A DNA stretch of 64,000 nt from Campylobacter sp. US33a (GTDB lineage Bacteria; Campylobacterota; Campylobacteria; Campylobacterales; Campylobacteraceae), in contig NZ_RYYL01000006.1 of the NCBI RefSeq assembly GCF_004378855.1, positions 1 through 64,000 on the forward strand, given 5' to 3'. Shown piece by piece: positions 44,663-55,139 of this stretch. The translations under genes were made by a program, and so were the position numbers. A model generated the notes under the pieces. The model did no database searches. It was not told the origin of the DNA and was given only the letters and a program-made list of their open reading frames with translations. Position 1 is the first letter of the stretch. Every line of letters starts with the position of its first letter.

Positions 44663-47377
44663 ATCAAAAAAGAAGCTATTTTTATCGCAATAAGTTTTGT
44701 TATTTTTATTTCAAGTATTTGTGCTTTTTTTGAAGATGCTAACAAAATAATATTATTTTTTGGCTTTTTATCTTTATTCTTTAAAAAATTTTCTTTTTTG
44801 TATTATATGGCTTTTTTTGGTTTAAATTATTTTTTTTATAAAAACGATTATAATTTTAAGCAAATTTCAAAATACCACTATTTAGCGTTGGGATTGATTT
44901 TTTTCTTCAGTATGATTTTAATCAATTTGTATGATCAAAATTTAGGATATAGCACTTATGTTTATAAAGGCTTTGCATTTGTGCTAGGACGCACTTTGAG
45001 TGCATTTTTGGCCTTTTTTGTAATTGTTTTGAGTGTTGTTTTTTTGGCAAAAGATTTTTTAAAAGAACTTTTTGATATTTCTTTTGTTAAAAAAGATTTT
45101 ATACAAAATGATATAACTTTGCTAAAAGAAAAAGAAGAAAATAAAGAGCCTATAGAAATTCAAACAGAACAGATTCAAGACAAAGATGAAAAATATATCA
45201 AAGAAGAAGCGCAAGAAATAAAAATGCAAGAAAATGATAGCGAAGAGCCAAAAAGCATTGTGGAGCAAATTAAAAATACTTCGCAACAGATTCAAGATGG
45301 ATTTGCTGATTTTGTAAATAAGGCAAGCAAAAATAAAATTTATTATGAAAATATTGCAGAAGAAGAGGAGGAAGCGGTGATTCCGGAAAAATTTTTAAAA
45401 CACAGAAGCATTGAAGATATCAAAAAGCGTTTAAATGAAACAGATATTAGCAATCTTGATGAACCAAGTTATAAAAGAAAAAATATTCTTTTAAACCCTT
45501 TACAAGATAATAAACCTCGTTTTTTTAAAAAACAGCTTGAAAATCAAAATTTAAATGCAAATTCCCAGCCAAGTGTCAGGATTTTGGCTTCAAATTATAT
45601 GGTGCAAAACTTAAACACTCCAAATTTAAATACAATCACCCAAAAAGATAATCAAGAAAAACAAGAAATTAAAAACAAGGAAATTGATATAGAATTTTAT
45701 AAACCTAAGCAAAATTTACCTATAGTTGAAGAATTATTAGAAGAAAAAATTCAAGAAGATAAAGAAGAACAAAATTTAAATCAAACTCAAATGCAAGAGC
45801 TTATTTTAAATGAAAACGAGCAAGAAATTTTAGAGCAAGAAATCATTTCGAATGAAAATTCAACACAGGTTGCACCTATTGCACCTAAATTTAAAAGTGT
45901 GATTTTAAAAGAATTAAGTGGAAATAAAGCTTTATTAAATGAGTTAGAGCAGGGTCAAATGCAAAAACCCAAGGATTTTGAGTTACCAAGTTTGGATTTT
46001 TTGGCTTCTCCTTTGCAAAATACTACCGAGATAAACGAAGAAGAAATTGATAAGAAAATTTATGATTTATTGGAAAAATTGCGTCGTTTTAAAATAGGTG
46101 GTGATGTTATTAGTACTTATGCGGGTCCTGTTGTGACTACTTTTGAATTTAGACCTGCTGCGGATGTAAAAGTAAGTAGAATTTTAAATTTGCAAGATGA
46201 CTTAGCTATGGCTTTAAAAGCAGAATCTATACGCATACAAGCACCAATTCCAGGTAAAGATGTGGTAGGCATTGAAGTGCCAAATGCGAAAATTGAAACT
46301 ATATATTTAAGAGAAATTTTAGAAAGTGAAGTATTTAAAAACGCTAAAAGCCCTTTGACTATAGCTTTGGGTAAGGATATAGTGGGAAATGCTTTTGTAA
46401 CCGATCTTAAAAAACTTCCGCATTTACTCATTGCAGGAACAACGGGAAGCGGAAAAAGCGTAGGGATAAATTCTATGCTTTTAAGTCTTTTATATCGCAA
46501 CTCTCCTAAAACTTTGCGTTTGATGATGATAGATCCAAAAATGCTTGAATTTAGCATTTACAATGAAATTCCGCATCTTTTAATCCCCGTTATCACAGAT
46601 CCTAAAAAAGCGGTTAATGCGCTTTCAAATATGGTTGCTGAAATGGAAAGACGCTATCGCTTGATGGCTGAAGCAAAAACTAAAAACATAGAAAATTACA
46701 ATGAAAAAATACGAGAATTAGGAGGCGAAGAATTGCCTTTTATTGTTGTCATTATCGATGAGTTAGCGGATTTGATGATGACCGCAGGCAAGGATGTGGA
46801 ATTTTATATAGGTCGCTTGGCGCAAATGGCAAGGGCGAGTGGAATTCATCTAATTGTAGCTACACAACGCCCTTCAGTTGATGTTGTAACAGGACTTATT
46901 AAGGCAAATTTACCAAGTAGAATTTCTTATAAAGTGGGACAAAAAATTGATTCTAAAGTCATCTTGGACGCTATGGGAGCTGAGAGTTTATTAGGAAGAG
47001 GGGATTGTCTTTTTACTCCACCAGGAACAAGTAATATAGTGCGTTTACATGCTCCATTTGCTAGCGAGAATGAAATAGAAAAAATTGTTGAGTTTTTAAA
47101 ATCCCAACAAACAGTGCAATACGATGAGAGTTTTTTAAAAGATGAGCAAAGTAGTGGTATAGGTGCTGATTTATCCGCTTTAAATTCAGATGAAATTGAT
47201 GAATTATACGAAGATGCTAAACGCGTGATTTTAGAGGATGGTAAAACAAGTATTTCTTATTTGCAACGCCGTTTAAAGATAGGCTATAATAGGGCAGCAA
47301 ATATCATAGAACAGCTTACTCAAGGCGGTATTTTAAGTGAGCCTGATGCTAAGGGACAAAGAGAAATTTTAATATAA
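44663..47377 (+). CDS. ftsK: DNA translocase FtsK
   Basis: A protein of about 904 aa that pumps the chromosome termini apart at the division septum. Four membrane segments at the N-terminus are followed by an acidic linker and the motor: GTTGSGKSVGINS (Walker A), FIVVIIDELADLMM (Walker B), ATQRPSVDVVTG. The C-terminal gamma winged helix (SYLQRRLKIGYNRAANIIEQ) reads polar DNA signals. The first two membrane segments (EAIFIAISFVIFISSI and the next) lie upstream of the first TTG/ATG starts at 44798/44807, in frame back to ATC 44663 with a well-placed AAAGGA. An unusual ATC start is therefore likely; starting at 44798 would remove these segments. Confidence 0.9.
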   Translation: MKKEAIFIAISFVIFISSICAFFEDANKIILFFGFLSLFFKKFSFLYYMAFFGLNYFFYKNDYNFKQISKYHYLALGLIFFFSMILINLYDQNLGYSTYVYKGFAFVLGRTLSAFLAFFVIVLSVVFLAKDFLKELFDISFVKKDFIQNDITLLKEKEENKEPIEIQTEQIQDKDEKYIKEEAQEIKMQENDSEEPKSIVEQIKNTSQQIQDGFADFVNKASKNKIYYENIAEEEEEAVIPEKFLKHRSIEDIKKRLNETDISNLDEPSYKRKNILLNPLQDNKPRFFKKQLENQNLNANSQPSVRILASNYMVQNLNTPNLNTITQKDNQEKQEIKNKEIDIEFYKPKQNLPIVEELLEEKIQEDKEEQNLNQTQMQELILNENEQEILEQEIISNENSTQVAPIAPKFKSVILKELSGNKALLNELEQGQMQKPKDFELPSLDFLASPLQNTTEINEEEIDKKIYDLLEKLRRFKIGGDVISTYAGPVVTTFEFRPAADVKVSRILNLQDDLAMALKAESIRIQAPIPGKDVVGIEVPNAKIETIYLREILESEVFKNAKSPLTIALGKDIVGNAFVTDLKKLPHLLIAGTTGSGKSVGINSMLLSLLYRNSPKTLRLMMIDPKMLEFSIYNEIPHLLIPVITDPKKAVNALSNMVAEMERRYRLMAEAKTKNIENYNEKIRELGGEELPFIVVIIDELADLMMTAGKDVEFYIGRLAQMARASGIHLIVATQRPSVDVVTGLIKANLPSRISYKVGQKIDSKVILDAMGAESLLGRGDCLFTPPGTSNIVRLHAPFASENEIEKIVEFLKSQQTVQYDESFLKDEQSSGIGADLSALNSDEIDELYEDAKRVILEDGKTSISYLQRRLKIGYNRAANIIEQLTQGGILSEPDAKGQREILI

Positions 47378-47407
47378 TTTCAAATAAATTTATTAGAAAA
47401 TATTAGC

Positions 47408-47413
47408 TATAAT
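47408..47413 (+). promoter_or_regulatory. lepB -10 box
   Basis: tataat preceded by tagc at 47408-47413; transcription would start about 30 bases before ATG 47448, which has AAAGGAAA upstream. Confidence 0.6.
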
Positions 47414-47447
47414 TGCGTTTTTTGATTTTAATAAAGGAAAGTTTTAT

Positions 47448-48296
47448 ATGGAAAAAATAAAAAAAATTTATAAATTTTCTCAGTCTTGGACGGGGACTGT
47501 TATTATTGTTTTACTCATTATTTTCTTTTTTATTCAAGCTTTTGTTATTCCGACAGGCTCGATGAAAAATACACTTTTAGTTGGAGATTTTTTATTTGTT
47601 AAAAAATTCAGCTATGGGGTGCCAACACCGCATATTCCTTTTTTGGAAATTCCTATATTGCCAGATTTTGATGAAGATGGACATTTAATTAAGGCTCAAG
47701 GTCCAAAAAGAGGCGATATAGTTGTGTTTAGAAATCCAAGAAATCCTAAAGAACATTATGTCAAGCGTTGTGTAGCTAAAGGTGGCGATGAAGTTGTGTT
47801 TGCTAATAAAACCTTATATATTAGAATGAGTGAAGGTGATGAATATATGAAAGAAAATTATGCCAAAAATCTTGTTTGGATAGAGAATAAGCTTTTTGTA
47901 AAAGAACCTTATTCACAAAAAGGAATTCATTATGATGATAGGGTTAATACTGAAGCTACATTTTTAAAACACTTAATAGGCAATGATTTGGCGATGAAAC
48001 CTGTAATTATTGATGGTTTTGGTGAAGTAGGTTATAGCGGAGGAAATGCTTATTATTATGAAGTAAGCGAGGATGAGTATTTTATGGTGGGCGATAATAG
48101 GGATCATTCTTATGATAGTCGTTTTTGGGGAGCAGTGCCTTATAAATTTATTGTTGGAAAACCTTGGTTTGTGTATTTTTCTTGGGATGAGCAAAAACTA
48201 GTAAGGTGGGATAGAATAGGGCGTTTTGTGGATACTTTGGAAAATAATGAAAAATTTATTCGTTACCATGAAAGCGATTTAGACGCCTTAGAATAA
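47448..48296 (+). CDS. lepB: Signal peptidase I
   Basis: A 282-aa membrane peptidase that removes signal peptides from exported proteins. It has an N-terminal membrane helix (GTVIIVLLIIFFFIQAFV), the catalytic serine in TGSMKNTLLVGDFLFV, the lysine region KRGDIVVFRNPRNPKEHYVK, and the GDNRDHSYDSRFWG box near the C-terminus. All catalytic motifs are present. It stands alone with its own promoter, 70 bases after ftsK, and is followed after three bases by the MFS gene, so they may be co-transcribed. Confidence 0.94.
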   Translation: MEKIKKIYKFSQSWTGTVIIVLLIIFFFIQAFVIPTGSMKNTLLVGDFLFVKKFSYGVPTPHIPFLEIPILPDFDEDGHLIKAQGPKRGDIVVFRNPRNPKEHYVKRCVAKGGDEVVFANKTLYIRMSEGDEYMKENYAKNLVWIENKLFVKEPYSQKGIHYDDRVNTEATFLKHLIGNDLAMKPVIIDGFGEVGYSGGNAYYYEVSEDEYFMVGDNRDHSYDSRFWGAVPYKFIVGKPWFVYFSWDEQKLVRWDRIGRFVDTLENNEKFIRYHESDLDALE

Positions 48297-48299
48297 CAA

Positions 48300-49487
48300 A
48301 TGAATTCAGTAAATCTTCTCTCTTGGCTGAATTTTTTCATTGCTGATGTTAGAGATGGTTTGGGTCCATTTTTGGGGATTTTTTTAAAAAATCACGGCTT
48401 TTTAGAAGGTCAAATCGGACTTATAAATTCTTTGGCTTCTTTTAGTGCTTTGGTATTTGGCTTGCCTTTTGGAATTTTGATAGATAAAACGCTAAAAAAA
48501 CGCTTTATTGTTGGTTTTTGCATTTTTTTAATTATTATTGCCGTTTCTTTAAATTATTTTTTTGCAAATTTTACTTTTACTTTATTAGCACAAATTGGTA
48601 TTGCTTTAAGTGGAGCTTTTTTAGGTCCAGCATTTTGTGCTATTACCTTAGGTGTTGTGGGTTTAAATCATTATGCTAAACAAACAGCAAAAAATGAAAT
48701 TTATAAACATTTTGGAACACTTTTTGGTGCGATTTTAAGCTTTTTTTGTGCGTATTTTTATGGCATTGCTTCTATTTTTATGATTACAGCTTTAATGGGT
48801 ATAATTTCTTTGTTTTTACTGTCTTTGCTTAAAGAAAAATCCATTAACCATAAAATAGCAAGAGGTGAGTTAAAACATATTAAAAAAGAAAGCTTGCTTA
48901 AGTCTTTAATGGATAAAAGAGTGCTTTTGTTGTCTTTTGTAATGTTTTGCTTTCATTTGAGTAATGCTTATATGCTGCCTTTGCTTAGTCAAAGAGCACA
49001 TAGTATGGGCGTAGATTCAAGCGGTGCTTATGCAGCTTTAACGATAATGATCGCGCAAGGCACTATGATAATAGTGGTGTTTATGTGTTCTAAATTTATC
49101 CTTAAAAAACATGATTTTAAAATTTATTTTTATCTGATTTTTATATCTTTACTTGAGCTTATTATAAGAGGTTTTGTAGCGGCTAATTTTACTCATATTG
49201 TGGCTATGGTTTTTGTGCAAATTTTAGATGGCATTGGTGCGGGTATTACGGGAGTGATTTTGCCTATTATGGTGGCTAAAATTTTATTGGGTAGTGGTCA
49301 TGTGAATGCAGGATTTTCTTTGGTGCTTATAAGCGGTGGCGTAGGAGGAGCTTTAAGTGCCATGATAGCTGGATTTATCGCCCAGAATTATAGTTTTTTC
49401 TATGCTTATGTTTTTCTTGCTTTTATAGCGTTCATTGGTTTGTTGTTTTGGACTTTAAGTTTTAGGTGGTTTTATCTAGGAAAATAA
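48300..49487 (+). CDS. Major facilitator superfamily transporter
   Basis: A 395-aa protein with 11-12 membrane segments and the MFS loop 2-3 motif GILIDKTLKKRF. A central cytoplasmic loop (KEKSINHKIARGELKHIKKE) separates two six-helix halves. The substrate cannot be told from sequence; drug or metabolite export are both possible. ATG 48300 is three bases after the lepB stop. No ribosome site is obvious, so translation may be coupled. Confidence 0.82.
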   Translation: MNSVNLLSWLNFFIADVRDGLGPFLGIFLKNHGFLEGQIGLINSLASFSALVFGLPFGILIDKTLKKRFIVGFCIFLIIIAVSLNYFFANFTFTLLAQIGIALSGAFLGPAFCAITLGVVGLNHYAKQTAKNEIYKHFGTLFGAILSFFCAYFYGIASIFMITALMGIISLFLLSLLKEKSINHKIARGELKHIKKESLLKSLMDKRVLLLSFVMFCFHLSNAYMLPLLSQRAHSMGVDSSGAYAALTIMIAQGTMIIVVFMCSKFILKKHDFKIYFYLIFISLLELIIRGFVAANFTHIVAMVFVQILDGIGAGITGVILPIMVAKILLGSGHVNAGFSLVLISGGVGGALSAMIAGFIAQNYSFFYAYVFLAFIAFIGLLFWTLSFRWFYLGK

Positions 49488-49673
49488 AATTAAGGAGTAA
49501 AAATACTTTTTGTAAATATGATAATATAATTACAACTTGGATGGAGAAAGTATCACTGAGTTTAGGAAAAATAATGCTAAATTTATAAAGCTTTAAGAGC
49601 TTTTTTATATTTTAGTTTTAGTAAAAAAATGCTAAAATTTAGCCTTTAAATTTTGATAATATTTGAGGCAAAA

Positions 49674-50969
49674 ATGCAAAAAATTCATTTCATAGGCATA
49701 GGTGGTATAGGAATTTCCGCACTAGCAAGATTTTTAAAAGAAAAAGGTTTTTTAATAAGCGGAAGCGATCTAAAAGAAAGTAAAATCACCAAAGATTTGC
49801 AAAATGAAGGTGTAGAAGTAAAAATCCCGCATCATAAAGATAATATTTTAGGTAAGGATTTAGTGATTTATTCCGCAGCAATTAAAGAAGAAAACCCCGA
49901 ATTCAAACATGCCAAAGAACTTGGTATAAAATGCCTTTCAAGAAAAGAGGCTTTGCCACTCATCTTAGAAGATAAATGCGTTTTTGCGGTTGCTGGAGCA
50001 CATGGGAAAAGCACGACTTCAAGCATTTTAGCATCTTTAATCCCTGATGCGTCGGTGATTATTGGAGCGATTTTAAAAGAATTTGGGTCTAATATGATCT
50101 ATAAAGAAAGCAAAAATTTAATCTTTGAAGCCGATGAGAGTGATAGTTCTTTTTTAAATTCAAATCCACATCTAGCTATTGTTACAAACGCAGAAGCAGA
50201 GCATTTAGATCATTATGGTAATGAAGTTTGCAGACTTCACAAGGCTTATGATGATTTTTTGGATTTAGCTAAAATTCGCGTGATTAACGTAGAAGATGAG
50301 TATTTAAGGGAATATAAGCAAGAAGCTACTCGGCTTTATCCTAGCAAAGACATTAAAAATTGCACCATGTGTATAGAAAATTTCAAGCCATATACAAGTT
50401 TTGAGCTTAAAAATTTAGGCAGATTTAGTGTTTTTGGTATGGGAGAGCATGTAGCAATCGACGCAGCTTTAGCGATTTTAGCAGCGCTTAATTATGAAAA
50501 TATAGAAAATATCAGAAAAAGATTAAAAAATTATCAAGGCATTAAAAAGCGTTTTGATATTTTGCACGCTGATGAAACTTTAGCTCTCATTGATGATTAT
50601 GGTCATCATCCAACCGAGATAAAAGCTACTTTAAAAGCTGCAAAAGAATATGCAAGATTAGCGGGGTATTCTAAAATCACAGCTATTTTTGAGCCTCATC
50701 GCTATACGCGTTTAGTGGCAAATTTAAATGAATTTGCAAAGGCTTTTGAAGGAGTCGATGAGCTTGTAATTTTGCCTGTATATAGTGCAGGAGAAGAAAA
50801 AATCGAGCTTGATTTAAAAGCAGTTTTTCCTAAGGCTTTATTTGCAGAAGATATTAAAAGAGAGGGAAAATTTTTAGTTGCTTCAAAGGGACAAGTTTTT
50901 GATAAAGGGCTTATCATTGGCTTTGGTGCAGGAGATATTAGTAATAAATTAAGACAAAATGGCGAATGA
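49674..50969 (+). CDS. murC: UDP-N-acetylmuramate--L-alanine ligase
   Basis: A 431-aa enzyme that adds L-alanine to UDP-MurNAc, using ATP, in peptidoglycan synthesis. The N-terminal Rossmann fold has IHFIGIGGIGISALARFL, the ATP loop is AVAGAHGKSTTSSI, and DDYGHHPTEIKATL marks the ligase C-terminal domains. All expected motifs are seen. ATG 49674 (GAGGCAAAA before it) is the family start; a frame begins at 49653. It precedes mutS2, the order known in C. jejuni, though the small membrane gene found between them there is absent here. Confidence 0.94.
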   Translation: MQKIHFIGIGGIGISALARFLKEKGFLISGSDLKESKITKDLQNEGVEVKIPHHKDNILGKDLVIYSAAIKEENPEFKHAKELGIKCLSRKEALPLILEDKCVFAVAGAHGKSTTSSILASLIPDASVIIGAILKEFGSNMIYKESKNLIFEADESDSSFLNSNPHLAIVTNAEAEHLDHYGNEVCRLHKAYDDFLDLAKIRVINVEDEYLREYKQEATRLYPSKDIKNCTMCIENFKPYTSFELKNLGRFSVFGMGEHVAIDAALAILAALNYENIENIRKRLKNYQGIKKRFDILHADETLALIDDYGHHPTEIKATLKAAKEYARLAGYSKITAIFEPHRYTRLVANLNEFAKAFEGVDELVILPVYSAGEEKIELDLKAVFPKALFAEDIKREGKFLVASKGQVFDKGLIIGFGAGDISNKLRQNGE

Positions 50970-50989
50970 AAAAATAGTAAAGATAATCA

Positions 50990-53188
50990 ATGAGAGAAGA
51001 ATTAATTTCAAAGCTTGATTTAAATAGCTTTTTAGATGAATTTAAAGCCCTTCTTGCAAGAGATAAAGATATATTTTTACAAGGTGACTCTCATCTTCAT
51101 TTTAAACGTATTAACGAGCTTTGCGAGGTGGAGTTTCCAAACCCACCTGAGCTTTTAAATTTAGATAAGGCTTTGGTACATTTAAGCAAACAGGGCATTT
51201 TGCACTTAGATGAAATTTTTGAATTTGTAAAAATTTTTCGTTATTTTGAAAAACTTAAAAAGCTAAAATTTGGTAGCAATTTAAATTCATGGCTTGAAAA
51301 AATCGAATTTGTAAATGGAATTTTAGAGCTTTGTGAAAAATTTGATGAAAAAGGTGAGTTAAAAGAAAGTCTAGATGAAAGACTTATAAATATAAACACG
51401 GCTTTAAGGCTTAAAAATGAAGCAGTGGTAGCAGAGTTTAAAAAGTATTGCTATACAAAGTCCTTAATGCCTTATTTAATTGATACGCAAATTCATCTTA
51501 TAAATAATCTTGAAGCCTTGCTTGTAAGGGGTGGATTTAATCACGCTATAAAAGCAAAAATTATTGGCAGAAGTAGTGGCGGTGGCTTTTATATAGTACC
51601 TTTGAGCGTTGAAAATTTGCAAAGCGAAATAGAAAAATTAAAAAATCAAAAAGAAGAAATTTATTATGAATATGCTAAAAATTTTTCTGCTTTTTTGGCT
51701 AAAAATTTGCTTTTTTTGAAATTTATTAATAATGCTTTTGATTTATTTGATCATTATAGTGCCAGAGTAATGCTTGCTAAAAGAAAAGATTATGAATTTG
51801 TCATGTGTGAAAATAGCGATAAAATCGTGCTAAAAAATTTCGCTCATCCAGCTTTAAAAAATCCAAAAAGTGTAAGTTTAGATTTTAGCAAACAAGTTTT
51901 AATCATCACAGGCGTAAATGCAGGCGGAAAATCCATGCTTTTAAAATCCTTGCTAAGTGCAGCTTTTTTAGCCAAACATCTTTTACCGATGAAAATCAAA
52001 GCAGATGAAAGTAAAATTGGTGCTTTTAAGGAATTTGATGCTATCATTGAAGATCCGCAGAATGTAAAAAACGATATCTCTACTTTTGCAGGAAGAATGT
52101 TGCATTTTTCAAATCTTTTTTCTAAGAAGAATTTACTTTTAGGTATCGATGAAATAGAGCTTGGGACAGATTTTGAAGAAGCGGCTTGTTTGTATAGTGT
52201 GATGATTTCAAAACTTATTGAAAACAAGCTTAAAATCATCATCACAACACACCATAAACGCCTTGCCATGCTTTTGGCAAAAAACGAGCAAGTCGAACTC
52301 ATCGCTGCTTTGTATGATGAGGAATTTTCAAGGCCAAAATATGAGTTTTTAAAAGGAACTATAGGAAAATCTTATGCTTTTGAGACGGCTTTGCGTTATC
52401 AAATTCCACCAAATTTAGTTAGTGAAGCAAAAAAACTTTATGGCGAAGATAAAGAAAATTTAGAAGAGCTTGTCGGAAAAAATATCAATCTTGAATTGGA
52501 ACTTAAAGCCAAACTTCAGAGCGTGGAGAAAAAAGAACAAAAAGTCGATGAAATTTTACTTTCTTTAAAAGATCAAAAAGAAAAAAACGAGCAAGAATTC
52601 CGCAATAATTTAAGAAATTTAGAGCTTAAATTCCACAAAGCCATAGAAGAGGCTAAAAAAGGCATAAATTTAAAAGATACTAAGGAAAAACAAAGAAGCT
52701 TAAATAAAGCCAATGAGCTTAAAAAAGAGATCATTTTGCCAAGTATGGAGCAAAATGAAGAATTACGCGTGGGAGACTTTGTAAAATATGAAAAAATTAA
52801 AGGCAAAATTGTAGGTATTTCAAAAAATGACGCCATGGTTGAAAGTGATGGGATAAGGCTTCGCGTGCCTTTAAAACTTCTTAAAAAAAGTGGCGCAATG
52901 CCAAAAGAAGTAGCAAAAACAAGTATAAGTGTAAGTAGGCCAAGTAATTTAAGTGTGAGTTTGGATTTGCATGGGCTTAGAAGCGATGAGGCTATCTCTA
53001 GGCTTGATAAATTCATTTCTGATGCTTTGATAGCTGGATTTGATGAGGTTTTAGTCTATCATGGCATAGGCACAGGAAAACTCGCCTTTGCGGTAAAGGA
53101 GTTTTTAAAAACGCATAAAAGTGTAAAAAGTTTTAGCGACGCTCCTATAAATCAAGGCGGTTTTGGTGCCAAGGTGGTAAGATTGTAA
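50990..53188 (+). CDS. mutS2: MutS2-type DNA-binding ATPase/nuclease
   Basis: A 732-aa protein. It has the MutS ATPase core (LIITGVNAGGKSMLLKS, Walker B LLLGIDEIELGTDFEEA, TTHHKRLAML), then a coiled-coil segment (about residues 490-600), a KOW-like strand, and a C-terminal Smr domain, SLDLHGLRSDEAISRLD with VYHGIGTGKL. It lacks the mismatch-recognition domain of MutS1. Family members suppress recombination or rescue collided ribosomes through the Smr nuclease. It lies 20 bases after murC. Confidence 0.92.
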   Translation: MREELISKLDLNSFLDEFKALLARDKDIFLQGDSHLHFKRINELCEVEFPNPPELLNLDKALVHLSKQGILHLDEIFEFVKIFRYFEKLKKLKFGSNLNSWLEKIEFVNGILELCEKFDEKGELKESLDERLININTALRLKNEAVVAEFKKYCYTKSLMPYLIDTQIHLINNLEALLVRGGFNHAIKAKIIGRSSGGGFYIVPLSVENLQSEIEKLKNQKEEIYYEYAKNFSAFLAKNLLFLKFINNAFDLFDHYSARVMLAKRKDYEFVMCENSDKIVLKNFAHPALKNPKSVSLDFSKQVLIITGVNAGGKSMLLKSLLSAAFLAKHLLPMKIKADESKIGAFKEFDAIIEDPQNVKNDISTFAGRMLHFSNLFSKKNLLLGIDEIELGTDFEEAACLYSVMISKLIENKLKIIITTHHKRLAMLLAKNEQVELIAALYDEEFSRPKYEFLKGTIGKSYAFETALRYQIPPNLVSEAKKLYGEDKENLEELVGKNINLELELKAKLQSVEKKEQKVDEILLSLKDQKEKNEQEFRNNLRNLELKFHKAIEEAKKGINLKDTKEKQRSLNKANELKKEIILPSMEQNEELRVGDFVKYEKIKGKIVGISKNDAMVESDGIRLRVPLKLLKKSGAMPKEVAKTSISVSRPSNLSVSLDLHGLRSDEAISRLDKFISDALIAGFDEVLVYHGIGTGKLAFAVKEFLKTHKSVKSFSDAPINQGGFGAKVVRL

Positions 53189-53205
53189 GGAAATGGAGAT
53201 TTGTA

Positions 53206-55139
53206 ATGGCAAAAAAAGAAGCACAAACAGACTTATGGGTATATGAACTTTTAAAAGAAGCAAATATTAATTTAGTTTATCAAGGTTCTGATGTTAAAGA
53301 ATTAAATGAAGCTTTAAGCACTGCATCTAAAAAAGGAACAAATAAACAAGGATATCCTGAATATTGCGGTGTGATAAAAGATTTTGTAATTGTGATTGAA
53401 AATAAGGCGGATGTGAGTAAGCATATAAAAATGAATGATAAAAATTTCATCTCACAAGAGCAAAAAGACATAGAAAATTATGCACTCAATGGTGCTTTAT
53501 GGTATGCAAAGCAAATTATTAAAAATCAAAATACCTATAAAAAAGTTTTTGCAATCGCTGTAAGCGGGGATAGAAAAAAGCATAAAATCACCCCTTTATT
53601 TGTGGATAATGGAGCGTTGATAAAAGAGCCTTTAGAAGACATTGAAACTTTTATGCTTTTAAATGAGAAAAATATAGAAGAATATTATAAAAGAGAGGTC
53701 TTAAAAGAAGAATCTAGCAAACAAAAAACAAAAGAAGAGATTGAAAAAATTGCTATTACTTTACACGAAGATTTAAGAAATTATGGGGCTTTGGATGATA
53801 GAAATAAGCCTTTAGTTGTAGCAGGGATTTTACTTGCACTTGATGAAATGAGAGCTAAAAATTTAGATTTAAGCTATCTTAATAATGATGAAGTTGATAC
53901 AGATGGAAGTAAAATTTATGATCTTATTAAATCAAATCTTAAGCGTTCTCATCTTGCACCACAAATAAAATTTGATAAAGTTTTGACACAATTTTCTGTG
54001 ATTAAAGATACTAAAAAGATTAATGAGCTTTGTGAAATTACTGACAAAAAAGGTTTGAAAATCAACTGCACTCCTTTAAAACATTATGCAAAATTTATTA
54101 AAGAAAATATTTTTGATTCTATTCATACTATAAAGAATTCTGATGATTACTTAGGAATATTTTATAGTGAGTTTATGCGCTTTAGCGGTGGCGATGGGCA
54201 GACTTTGGGTATTGTGCTTACGCCTACACATATTACAGAATTATTTTGTGATTTAGTAGATTTAAAAGCTAGTGATAAAGTGCTTGATCCTTGTTGTGGA
54301 ACAGGTGGATTTTTGATTATATGCTCTTAAGAGCGAAAAATGAAAGACAGAAAGAAGATATTAAGAAAAATCAGCTTTTTGGCTTTGAATTGCAATCTTT
54401 TATGTTTGCTGTTGCTACTGCAAATATGGTTTTAAGGGGAGATGGTAAGAGTAATTTGTATGATGAAGATTTTTTAAAGCAAATTCCTTTAAAACTCCAA
54501 GAAGATTTTATGGCAAATATTGGCTTTATGAATCCCCCTTATTCTCAAGGTAAAATTGATAAAAACTTAACTGAAATTGCATTTAGCGAACATCTTTTAA
54601 ATTCTATTTTAAAAGGTGGAAAAGTTGTTGTTATCGTGCCACAATCTGCTATGACGGGTAAAAGCAAAGAAGAAAAAGCTATTAAGGCAAATATTTTAAA
54701 GCAACATACTTTAGAGGGTGTAATCACTTTAAATAAAAATACTTTCTATGGTGTAGAGACTAATCCTTGTATAGCCGTTTTTACTGCAGGAATACCTCAT
54801 GATAAAGATAAGATTTGCAAATTTATCAATTTTGAAGATGATGGTTATGAAGTGCAAAAACATAAAGGTCTGGTTGAAACCATACATGCCAAAGACAAAA
54901 AAGCATATTTATTAAAGGTTTGGCGTGATGAGTTAGAAGCACCAAGTAAATTTTGTGTTAAAACCACGATAGAGACAGATGATGAGTGGTTGCATAGTTT
55001 TTATTATTTTAATGATGAGATTCCAACGCATGAAGAATTTGAAAAAACAATGGCAGATTATCTTACTTTTGAATTTAATATGATAACACATGGTAGAGGC
55101 TATTTGTTTGGTTTAGAGGATGAAAAAGATGCAAAATGA
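53206..55139 (+). pseudogene. BcgI-A-like type IIB restriction-methylation subunit, frameshifted
   Basis: Two frames (53206-54330 and 54291-55139) make one protein of about 644 aa, the length of BcgI subunit A. The N-terminal PD-(D/E)xK nuclease has GYPEYCGVIKDFVIVIENK (D59, E65, K67). The adenine methyltransferase follows with DPCCGTGGF (D361) and MNPPYSQG. The frame breaks in T5 at 54310-54314, just after the AdoMet motif; one more T restores it (GGFFDYMLLRAKNE). BcgI-type enzymes cut on both sides of a bipartite site and need a separate specificity subunit, encoded next. The break may be phase variation, decay or a sequencing error. The locus matches that of CjeI in C. jejuni. Confidence 0.75.
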
